Positions 1 through 6,247 of a stretch of 6,327 bases of DNA are shown here, piece after piece. Source of the stretch: Lachnospiraceae bacterium. Lineage in GTDB: Bacteria; Bacillota_A; Clostridia; Lachnospirales; Lachnospiraceae. The notes beneath the pieces are model-generated. The model made no database searches and was not told where the DNA came from. It saw nothing but the letters and a program-made list of their open reading frames with translations. A program made the translations under genes and the position numbers. Position 1 is the first letter of the stretch; each line of letters starts with the position of its first letter. The stretch spans positions 1 to 6,327 of the forward strand of contig VSNT01000180.1 of assembly GCA_009774465.1 (NCBI GenBank), written 5' to 3'.

Positions 1-477
1 CATAAAAACATTAAAATAATATTTATATATTTTTTAGTTCTATGGCATACTTTATTAATAACAGGTGCCAAAAAATAACTTAGCATTATACTTGATAAAA
101 ACCAGGTTGGCGGATTAAATGAATGTGATGAGAAAGTCCCAAAATAACTCTGAACCAGAAATATATTTTCAATCAGTTGATACCATGTACCTCTATGTAT
201 AAAAAGACCGACAATCACAAAGACAAAATAAAATGGATAAAACTTCCTTATTTTGCCCCCCGTACCTTACACATTGTAACATCAGAGAACTATTTTCATC
301 ATTTTTGTAGAAATAACCAGAAAGAAAACCGGAAAGTACAAAAAAAGTTGAAACAGCCGCTCCGCCATAAATCACGTATTGAGTATGAAATCCTATGGAA
401 TGTGATAAATAAACAACAAAAAACAACATTGCCCTTAACGATTGTAAACCATTAAACCAAATTTTCTTTTCACTCAT
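1..477 (-). CDS. Integral membrane acyltransferase-3 family protein, frameshifted and partial (runs off the left edge)
   Basis: The first part, from the ATG at 477 (GAAGG 7 bases upstream), reads LQSLRAMLFFVVYLSHSIGF, then YGGAAVSTFFVLSGFLSGYF. This is the N-terminus of acyltransferase-3 membrane proteins (PF01757), with the early membrane-embedded His (H26) and the FFxLSGF helix. After residue 74, at a G6 run (261-256), this frame gives unrelated residues and stops at 195-193. The +1 frame takes over exactly there with KIRKFYPFYFVFVIVG. It stays open for 84 codons to the window edge, including the family-typical TWFLSSIMLSYFLAPVI near 104-84. One G fewer joins the two parts. Such proteins transfer acetyl or other acyl groups to surface sugars at the cytoplasmic membrane. 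It lies 53 bases after the neuA-like gene, so it may acylate the same glycan. Whether the break is real, reversible or an error cannot be told from here. Confidence 0.82.
256..261 (-). other. G6 run at the frame break in the acyltransferase gene
   Basis: Six consecutive C on the plus strand (six G on the coding strand) interrupt the gene after TAC. With five G the reading is YGGKIRKFYP, which fits the membrane protein; with six it becomes YGGQNKEV and ends at a TAG. As far as I can see, this is the only G/C run of six in the window. Confidence 0.75.
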
Positions 478-530
478 TTGTTAACCTTCATACCTTTCTA
501 AATTAATTTTGAAATACTGCTATATGTTCT

Positions 531-1211
531 TTATAAATCCCTAATCATTATTTCTGCCAAAGTAAAATCTAATTGACTATCAATATCTATCGACTCATTT
601 TGCTTCATAACATAAGCAATGCAGTTTTTACCCAAAAAACTTTTATTTATATTAAATTGTTTAACTTTCCCCATATAAATAGCACCATTTAATCTATAAT
701 AAGTTGGCAAATCCTGTCTACAACTTCTCTTTACTTCGTCAGAAATAAAATTATCCAGTCTCAAATCTGCCCCAATAATCCCTGACCATAGAGGTGAATG
801 CTCACACTCACATACACTGACAAGAAAATCTGCATTCTTCTCGTGAAACAAACTATATGCTTCTCTCAAATGCTCACTGTTCCTAAGTGGTGAAGTTGCC
901 TGCAATTTACATACTTCATTATACTGGCTCCCCTGCTGCTGCATGTAAGATAACGCATGCAAAATTACATCATCTGAAGAGGTCAAATCTCCAGATATTG
1001 CTTTGGGGCGTATAAAAGGGACTTCCGCGCCATAAAAAGTAGCAATATCAGCTATCTCCTTACTATCTGTTGATACTATCACTTTTTCAAAAATTTTTGA
1101 ATCAATAGCTGCCTGTATAGTATATGAGATTAATGGTTTTCCACTAAGCTCTCTGATATTTTTCTTTGGGACACCTTTTGATCCCCCTCTTGCTGGTATT
1201 ACTGCTAACAT
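531..1211 (-). CDS. neuA: CMP-nonulosonate (acylneuraminate) cytidylyltransferase, NeuA/LegF-like
   Basis: Activates a nonulosonic acid with CTP to give the CMP-sugar used by glycosyltransferases, releasing pyrophosphate. The 226-residue length is normal for bacterial single-domain enzymes. It has the nucleotide-binding loop IPARGGSKGVPKKN (5-18), VSTDS (46-50), KLQATSPLR (102-110), RQDLPTYYRLNGAIY (165-179) and ESIDIDSQLDF (206-216), whose D209 and D211 are the expected metal ligands. Together with the NeuB-like gene this is the strongest evidence for a nonulosonate product. The sequence does not separate sialic, legionaminic or another variant. The ATG at 1211 is the first possible start because TAA precedes it in frame. 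A near-perfect AAGGAGGTG lies upstream, but the GGAGG core is 13 bases from the ATG, longer than the usual spacing. It starts 26 bases after the acetyltransferase stop. Confidence 0.94.
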   Translation of the reverse strand: MLAVIPARGGSKGVPKKNIRELSGKPLISYTIQAAIDSKIFEKVIVSTDSKEIADIATFYGAEVPFIRPKAISGDLTSSDDVILHALSYMQQQGSQYNEVCKLQATSPLRNSEHLREAYSLFHEKNADFLVSVCECEHSPLWSGIIGADLRLDNFISDEVKRSCRQDLPTYYRLNGAIYMGKVKQFNINKSFLGKNCIAYVMKQNESIDIDSQLDFTLAEIMIRDL

Positions 1212-1222
1212 ATCTTAAGCCA

Positions 1223-1231
1223 CACCTCCTT
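1223..1231 (-). promoter_or_regulatory. Strong but distantly placed ribosome binding site of neuA-like gene
   Basis: The minus strand reads AAGGAGGTG, almost a full match to the anti-Shine-Dalgarno sequence. It lies in the 26-base gap after the acetyltransferase stop. The GGAGG core is separated from the ATG at 1211 by 13 bases, and an in-frame TAA rules out any closer start. Confidence 0.6.
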
Positions 1232-1237
1232 ACTCAT

Positions 1238-1918
1238 TCATTTTATTCTTTTTGCCGGAACTCCTACATATACTCCGGGCTCCGAAATATTTTCTTTCAC
1301 CACAGCCCCTGCTCCAATAGTTACATTATCGCAAATCGTAATTTTGTCGATAATTGTACTTCCTGCACCGCAAAAAACATTATTACCAATTCTGGTTCGT
1401 CCACATATTATAGCACCTGGCGCTACATGGGTATGATCTCCTATCATTGCTTCATGCTCTATAATACTGCTTGTATTTATAATTGAATTTTCTCCAATAA
1501 CTGCTTGCGCCCCTACATAAGCATTTGGTGCCACAAAAGTACCCACACCTATCCGCGCATCAATTCCAATACCAGCATACGAAGATATCAAAAAAGTGCA
1601 ATGTGCTGCATAATCCTCTTTCAACCGATTGTATATCTGTCTGCGTTTTAAATTATCTCCAATTGCAACAATATATACATCATTATGCCCTATTTCTAAT
1701 TCATGCACCACTTTACATCCCAAAATACACTCTTTTTCTTTTGCATTGTCATCTACAAGTACAATATCCATCTCCTTATTGTTTTCCCGAATCACGTTTA
1801 TAATGCTTCTTGCGTGTCCACCACATCCAAATATAACTATCTTGCTATCTTCAGTTCTCTTTTGTAGTCTTGAAAAAATATTAATTTGCTTTCCGATTTC
1901 TGCACCCATTCCATCCAT
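1238..1918 (-). CDS. neuD: NeuD/PglD-type sialic acid (nonulosonate) O-/N-acetyltransferase
   Basis: 226 residues with the two-part layout of the NeuD/PglD family. A Rossmann-like sugar-binding domain (about 26-100) has KIVIFGCGGHAR (26-37). A left-handed beta-helix of hexapeptide repeats (about 112-210) includes IIEHEAMIGDHTHVAPGA, and the protein ends with the typical GVPAK. H155 in IIEH is the likely catalytic base, by analogy with PglD. These enzymes move acetyl from acetyl-CoA to a sialic acid hydroxyl (NeuD) or to the 4-amino group of a sugar nucleotide (PglD). With an aminotransferase upstream, N-acetylation of the newly made amine is as plausible as O-acetylation. The start at 1918 leaves about 25 residues before the Rossmann strand, longer than usual. 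The binding site there (GGGA, 10 bases upstream) is weak, and a second ATG at 1909 is a candidate. It follows the methyltransferase by 22 bases. Confidence 0.9.
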   Translation of the reverse strand: MDGMGAEIGKQINIFSRLQKRTEDSKIVIFGCGGHARSIINVIRENNKEMDIVLVDDNAKEKECILGCKVVHELEIGHNDVYIVAIGDNLKRRQIYNRLKEDYAAHCTFLISSYAGIGIDARIGVGTFVAPNAYVGAQAVIGENSIINTSSIIEHEAMIGDHTHVAPGAIICGRTRIGNNVFCGAGSTIIDKITICDNVTIGAGAVVKENISEPGVYVGVPAKRIK

Positions 1919-1940
1919 CTGCTTTTCCCAATAAAATGTT

Positions 1941-2803
1941 TTATTTCAATTTAAGGGTATAAAAAAGTGTATCGCACATTTTTAGTTCTCTTAACTTTTT
2001 ATAATACGCTTCATTTAATTCCTTACTATCCAGAAAATCCCATTCCTTGTGACCTCCTGGTAATCCTTTTGCCAGCCACATCAAATGATTTGCAATGGTA
2101 TAGCGTTGAATCTGTTTCGCAGATTCAATCCAATATTTTCCATTTTCTTCAATGACCATAGAAATACTTTTATCAGTATATAAAAATAGATGAGCACTCC
2201 AGTACGTAAAATTGGCAAAGCAACTACTTTCATATAAAGATAATAAAACATCATCTGCATGCGGGATTTCTAAGATCAATGTCCCGCCTTCATCTAAATA
2301 TTCACTAAACTTATCCAACCAGTCTTTTGGATTTGACAAATGTTCAAATACATGAAATAAAGTAATAACATCAAACTTTCCTTTTATTTCTTCTATGTAT
2401 TTATAGCACTTGATTCCTTTGCTGTTTAGATAATTTCTTTCATCTGTACCCAAGTCTATTCCATAACACACCTCTGCAACTGTAGATATGCGTTGTAAAA
2501 ATCCACCAAATCCACAACCAAAATCCAGCACTTTTTTTCCTGCACAAATATTTTTCACCATGTCAAACCGACGTACATCATCCTCTTGAAATCGCCGGAG
2601 CCTCTCTTCTATATCTAAATTTGACAAGTTATTTGTTTCATACATAAATCCATTTTCATAATCATTTTTATCTTCCATACTTAAAAATTTTGTTCCACAT
2701 TCACCGCAACGATATACGTCTATCAACGGATTGTCTCTTGTTCCCTTATGTGTCAAAAATGGCCCCCTGAACAAATAGGACACTTTAATAGCTCATCCTT
2801 CAT
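1941..2803 (-). CDS. Zinc-ribbon class I SAM-dependent methyltransferase, frameshifted near its 5' end
   Basis: The long frame (1941-2783, opened only by a GTG) encodes a type 11/12 methyltransferase. It has SAM motif I VLDFGCGFGG (85-94), FDVITLFHVFEHL (137-149) and GGTLILEIP (166-174), plus a C-terminal region with QRYTIANHLMWLAKG and PGGHKEW typical of sugar-locus methyltransferases. Its N-terminus has one zinc knuckle, CGEC (26-29). The matching first knuckle, CPIC, is encoded upstream in another frame, from an ATG at 2803 with GAGG 5 bases upstream, but that frame stops at 2755-2753. One extra base in the G5 (2763-2767) or T5 (2755-2759) run would join the two into a 287-residue protein with the usual CxxC...CxxC ribbon. 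The ATG lies 12 bases after the aminotransferase stop. Probable role: O-, N- or C-methylation of the sugar or its precursor. It may be inactive or translated only by slippage; the GTG-start form would lack half the zinc site. Confidence 0.85.
2753..2768 (-). other. Frame break at G5-CCA-T5 in the methyltransferase
   Basis: Reading from the ATG at 2803, the frame gives MKDELLKCPICSGGHF and then TGA at 2755-2753. The conserved remainder (FLTHKGTRDN and on) is one frame over. Adding one G to the G5 run or one T to the T5 run restores an unbroken reading. A -1 slip on the TTT just before the TGA would do the same during translation. Confidence 0.75.
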
Positions 2804-2808
2804 TTTTA

Positions 2809-2817
2809 CCTCATCCT
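2809..2817 (-). promoter_or_regulatory. Ribosome binding site for the ATG-start of the methyltransferase
   Basis: The minus strand reads AGGATGAGG and ends 5 bases before the ATG at 2803. It lies partly over the last codon of the aminotransferase. The GTG at 2783 has only GATGAG, at a longer distance. This argues that the native start is 2803 and that the frame break at 2753-2768 lies inside the real gene. Confidence 0.65.
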
Positions 2818-4261
2818 AATTTCTGTGATTTAATTCCTCTTTGAGCCCAGACATTATCAGAAATTTTATCCTTTCAATTTTTTCTAAATTCATTTCATAT
2901 GTTGTGGGCAAATTTAAGCCCATCTTTGATATCATCCTGCTTACTTTACATTCTCTTGCATACTTTTGATAAATTTCCATCTCACTTAAAGGAGTAAAAA
3001 AAGGCCTTGCATCTATACCATTCGCCTTTAAAGCAGCCAAAATATTATCTCTTTTATCTTCATTTACTAAAATTGAAACAAGCCACGATATTTTTTTTCT
3101 GTCAGTTAACGTATTTGCCTGTAAAGTCACTCTCCTCAAATCCCTGAAAACTTCCCGATACTTTTCCTCTAAATGCTCTCTCCATTCAAGTATCTCATCA
3201 ATTCTCTCTACTTGTGCAGTTCCAATTGCTGCTTGAAGATTCGTCATTCTATAATTAAAGCCTACTACTTCGTGATAATATTTTTTATCTTTACTCATTC
3301 CATGATCGCGTAATATACGCATCTTTTCATTCAATTCCTCGTCATCCGTAATACACATCCCTCCTTCACCTGTAGTAATTACTTTATTACCAAAAAAAGA
3401 AAAGCATGATATAATGCCAAATGAACCAACCTTTTTATTCTTCCATTCTGCCCCATGCGCTTCCGCGCAATCTTCAATTATATGTAAATTATTTTGTTCG
3501 GCAATTGTACAGATTCTCCCCATATCACAGGGTTGACCATATATATGAACCGGTATAATGGCTTTCGTTCTTGGTGTAATCGCTTCTTCTATTTTTTCTG
3601 GACTAATACACCAACTATCCTCTTCAATATCTACAATAACTGGAGTCGCACCTGTATAAACCACTGCATTAATCGTAGCAGCAAAAGTAATATCAGGAAC
3701 AATCACTTCGTCTCCGTTGCCAATTCCTAATGCAGTTAAAGCAAGATGCAATGCTGTCGTTCCATTGGAGGTTGCAACTCCATACTTTACACCACAATAA
3801 TTTGAGAAGTCCTTTTCAAAACGAGTGATATAATTACCTGTACTTGATATCCATGTAGAAAGGAAAGCATCCATCAAATACTTGTATTCATTCCCACTCA
3901 TCTGTGGCTGCGCCAACGACATATGCACATTTTCATCATAACTTGCATAATCTACTAACTGCATGCTTTCATTTACAATGGGAAGAATTCGAATACGATA
4001 ATTAAATTTTGCCACTATGTCAGCTGGTTTATCATTAATCTTTGCGTACACGAATTCTTTCCTCATATGCGCTTCAATAGAATCATTTACTCCATAACCA
4101 TTTATTAATAGACGCCTAATATCTCCATCAGTCATAACACCTACAAGTCGCCCTGTATCGTCCTCTACAAACGCAATCCCTTTTGCATTTTCATCAATGC
4201 ACGTCATCACATCCTTTATTGTAGCCTTGCTATTACAAACCAACTTTTCCAGTTCCATCAT
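2816..4261 (-). CDS. CBS-pair/DegT-family sugar aminotransferase fusion (perosamine synthase-like)
   Basis: 481 residues, about 110-120 longer than ordinary DegT/DnrJ/EryC1/StrS aminotransferases because of an N-terminal CBS pair. CBS1 (about 10-65) has GVMTDGDIRR (41-50). CBS2 (about 66-108) is short and ends near ILPIVNESMQLVDYAS. The PLP domain begins near LAQPQMSG (116-123) and has SNGTTALHLAL (165-175), EDCAEAHGA (263-271, D264 to the pyridine nitrogen) and GNKVITTGEGGM with K293 as the Schiff-base lysine. GFNYRMTNLQAAIG follows near 334-347. These motifs most resemble GDP-perosamine synthases. The reaction is transfer of an amino group, usually from glutamate, to a 4-keto-6-deoxy sugar nucleotide in the cytoplasm. 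CBS pairs usually bind adenine nucleotides and regulate; in legionaminate loci a similar pair sits on the PtmE nucleotidyltransferase. The second ATG (4258) is better spaced from AAGGA than the first, which would shorten the protein by one residue. Confidence 0.9.
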   Translation of the reverse strand: MMELEKLVCNSKATIKDVMTCIDENAKGIAFVEDDTGRLVGVMTDGDIRRLLINGYGVNDSIEAHMRKEFVYAKINDKPADIVAKFNYRIRILPIVNESMQLVDYASYDENVHMSLAQPQMSGNEYKYLMDAFLSTWISSTGNYITRFEKDFSNYCGVKYGVATSNGTTALHLALTALGIGNGDEVIVPDITFAATINAVVYTGATPVIVDIEEDSWCISPEKIEEAITPRTKAIIPVHIYGQPCDMGRICTIAEQNNLHIIEDCAEAHGAEWKNKKVGSFGIISCFSFFGNKVITTGEGGMCITDDEELNEKMRILRDHGMSKDKKYYHEVVGFNYRMTNLQAAIGTAQVERIDEILEWREHLEEKYREVFRDLRRVTLQANTLTDRKKISWLVSILVNEDKRDNILAALKANGIDARPFFTPLSEMEIYQKYARECKVSRMISKMGLNLPTTYEMNLEKIERIKFLIMSGLKEELNHRN

Positions 4262-4271
4262 TATCCTTCTT

Positions 4272-5138
4272 TCAATATATTTTTCTGTAATCCAGCAATT
4301 TTATACTTTTACAAATTTCATCAATATTTCCTGTCGTCTCCAGCGTAACATTCAAATTGGGATGATAATCATACATTTTCCTAAATTCCTCTAAAATAAT
4401 GCTGTCTTTTATTAATGGTTTATGCTCATCAAAAATACCATCATTTTCACTAATGTGAATCCATCTGACATATTCTTTCAGCTTATTACATTCTTCGAAA
4501 TAATTGAGTCCTAACGTCTTAGAAGACACATGAAGATGCCCTAAATCCAATAGCAAATTAAACTTCAACTGACTTTTCATTGCCATAATTGATGCATAAT
4601 CTGTCATCATCATATAATTGTGCTTTGCAAATTCTTCGTAATTTTCAGCACTCAATACATTATTTTCCAGAAAAACCTCTATTTCATTTTCATTACATAA
4701 TTCAACAATCTTCTCATATGCAGAGCAAAATCTATCATATGCCTTATCTTTCTCATAAACAATTCTATCATTTAATCTGCTACCTATCTCGTCTGTTCCG
4801 ATTTCAATTAAAAATCCTGCATGTATAGATAAAACTTTACACTTTAAAGTCCTTAGCATATCTATGCACCTTATATAATGTTCAATAGACTGCTTATAGA
4901 TTTTATCATTACATGACGCAAGATTAACTACAAAGGAATTACGTGGTGGGGGAAAATATGCATGGCAAGCATAATTTAAATTGTAGCGATGCTTTAATAC
5001 TATTAAATCATTTTCCAGTTCATCATAATACTTCGTTCCACCAGACAATTCTATATTTCTAATATCATTTTCTGCCAATAGCTGTACCACTTCTGCAATA
5101 TTTTTTTTGTGAATACATGATGATGATACATATATCAT
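4272..5138 (-). CDS. TIM-barrel sugar phosphate isomerase/epimerase-like protein (AP_endonuc_2 / xylose isomerase-like fold)
   Basis: 288 residues with features of the metal-dependent xylose isomerase-like TIM barrel superfamily (COG1082 type). Strand ends carry likely metal or substrate ligands: H59 (CHAYFP), H106 (SIHAG), E158 (VFLENN), D198 and H201 (LLDLGHLH), H228 (IHISEND) and E267 (TLETTG). Members isomerise or epimerise sugars and related polyols through Mn, Mg or Zn, and the substrate cannot be read from sequence. It has no signal peptide, so it is expected in the cytoplasm. It sits between the synthase and the aminotransferase, with gaps of 19 and 10 bases, which points to a step in making the nonulosonate or its precursor. 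It might stand in for the absent NeuC/LegG epimerase, but that is inference. The ATG at 5138 has GAGG 6 bases upstream. An A8 run covers codons 11-13. Confidence 0.8.
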   Translation of the reverse strand: MIYVSSSCIHKKNIAEVVQLLAENDIRNIELSGGTKYYDELENDLIVLKHRYNLNYACHAYFPPPRNSFVVNLASCNDKIYKQSIEHYIRCIDMLRTLKCKVLSIHAGFLIEIGTDEIGSRLNDRIVYEKDKAYDRFCSAYEKIVELCNENEIEVFLENNVLSAENYEEFAKHNYMMMTDYASIMAMKSQLKFNLLLDLGHLHVSSKTLGLNYFEECNKLKEYVRWIHISENDGIFDEHKPLIKDSIILEEFRKMYDYHPNLNVTLETTGNIDEICKSIKLLDYRKIY

Positions 5139-5157
5139 AAATCGCCTCTTTTTACCC

Positions 5158-6222
5158 TTAGTTTAACCAAATAATATCGTCTGCGTTATAATTACGACCT
5201 GCAATTTTTCCATCAACATAGTCATAATATAAAGCTGAAACCCCTTCTCCATTTGTTCTTTTAGCCACAATATTTTCTGCACAGAACTTATCACCCTTTT
5301 TAATACTCTGACTGGCTACTAAACACTTTTGCAAAGCTTTTCTTGTCATCTGCTCTGAACAGGATGGCATTTTCATTCCATCTCCTAAATATTTTTCAAC
5401 TCTCCTAATTTCTGACACCAGTTGCCTCAGCTCTTCTGGTGTTACTGATGCCTTATGGTCAGGTCCTTCCATATGTTTATTTAATGTAAAATGTTTCTCA
5501 ACGACTTTAGCCCCTGCCGCAACAGCATATGGAGATGCACCAACCCCCTGTGAATGATCTGAGTACCCTACTATAATATCAAATGTATCCATAAAAGTAC
5601 GAATTACATTTATATTAGCTTCTTCATCCTGTATTGGATAATTAGCTGTACATTGTAATAAAATGACATCTTTATTAATACAATATATTGTCTCTAACGC
5701 CTTAGTCACCTCTTCTAAATAACACATTCCTGCCGAAAGTATAATAGGTTTCCTTTTCTCTGCAATCTGCCTTAAAAATTGTATATTAGTAATATCCGTA
5801 GCAGCTACCTTAAAGGCCGGAACACCTAATTCATCCAGTTCATCCAGACTTGTCTTTTCAAATGGCGTTGACAAAAAAATTATATTTTTCTCTCTGCAGT
5901 AATCCATAAGTTCTTTTGTCTGTTCCTTTGTTATTTCTAAACTTTTTAACATGTCATACTGCGACATTTCATTATTAGTCGTCATTTTTTGATATGGTGC
6001 TTTTTCAACATTTTTCAAAATGAGCTGGTCAGTTTTAAAAGTTTGAAACTTTACTGCATCGACACCCGCCTCAGCCGCCACATCAATCATTTGTTTGGCA
6101 AGCTTCATATCACCATTATGATTTACTCCTGCTTCAGCAATTATGAAAACATGTCCTGATTGTTCAATGCATTTATTTCCTATATAAACAGACTTGTTAA
6201 ATTGTATACATCTCTCCTGCAT
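5158..6222 (-). CDS. neuB: NeuB/LegI-type nonulosonate (N-acetylneuraminate family) synthase
   Basis: Cytoplasmic enzyme that condenses phosphoenolpyruvate with a six-carbon N-acyl amino sugar to give a nine-carbon nonulosonic acid. The 354-residue product has the family's two-domain order. A TIM-barrel NeuB domain (about 23-265) contains AEAGVNHNGD (29-38), KFQ (58-60), GYSDHS (219-224) and KHFTL (243-247), with H223 and H244 as the likely metal ligands. A C-terminal SAF/antifreeze-like domain (about 295-354) contains the KRTNGEG stretch, whose Arg is expected to reach the neighbouring subunit's active site. The SQYDMLKSLEI segment is closer to NeuB/LegI than to PseI, so the substrate is more likely ManNAc or a 2,4-diamino-mannose-type sugar than a pseudaminic precursor; this is inference. 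The start is the ATG at 6222, with AGGGAG 7 bases upstream. An in-frame TTG at 6267 would add 15 residues but overlaps the upstream gene and lacks a good binding site. The next gene starts 19 bases downstream of the stop. Confidence 0.93.
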   Translation of the reverse strand: MQERCIQFNKSVYIGNKCIEQSGHVFIIAEAGVNHNGDMKLAKQMIDVAAEAGVDAVKFQTFKTDQLILKNVEKAPYQKMTTNNEMSQYDMLKSLEITKEQTKELMDYCREKNIIFLSTPFEKTSLDELDELGVPAFKVAATDITNIQFLRQIAEKRKPIILSAGMCYLEEVTKALETIYCINKDVILLQCTANYPIQDEEANINVIRTFMDTFDIIVGYSDHSQGVGASPYAVAAGAKVVEKHFTLNKHMEGPDHKASVTPEELRQLVSEIRRVEKYLGDGMKMPSCSEQMTRKALQKCLVASQSIKKGDKFCAENIVAKRTNGEGVSALYYDYVDGKIAGRNYNADDIIWLN

Positions 6223-6229
6223 TATATTT

Positions 6230-6238
6230 CTCCCTCTC
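6230..6238 (-). promoter_or_regulatory. Ribosome binding site that fixes the neuB-like start
   Basis: On the minus strand this reads GAGAGGGAG and ends 7 bases before the ATG at 6222. No comparable purine box precedes the in-frame TTG at 6267. The site lies between the stop of the upstream fragment and the ATG, so it supports a 354-residue NeuB-like protein over the 369-residue version. Confidence 0.7.
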
Positions 6239-6247
6239 ACCAAAAAA

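Noticed and set aside
177..455. Plus-strand 92-codon open frame
   Set aside because: It lies opposite the acyltransferase gene, has no binding site or recognisable family, and its composition fits a shadow frame.
478..530. Possible terminator or internal promoter between the neuA-like and acyltransferase genes
   Set aside because: The largest gap (53 bases) shows no GC-rich hairpin with a U-run and no convincing -35/-10 pair; it carries only the acyltransferase binding site.
1166..1934. Plus-strand open frames opposite the NeuD-like gene (1166-1486, 1525-1803, 1629-1934)
   Set aside because: They overlap a clear minus-strand hexapeptide-repeat gene, and their residues (rich in Cys, His, Ser, Tyr) are antisense artefacts.
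3494..4828. Plus-strand open frames opposite the aminotransferase and TIM-barrel genes (3494-3730, 4197-4394, 4589-4828)
   Set aside because: Antisense shadows of well-supported genes, with no ribosome binding site or domain.
5158..6222. Pseudaminic acid synthase (PseI) assignment
   Set aside because: The SQYDMLKSLEI segment and overall motifs look like NeuB/LegI rather than PseI, although substrate specificity stays uncertain.
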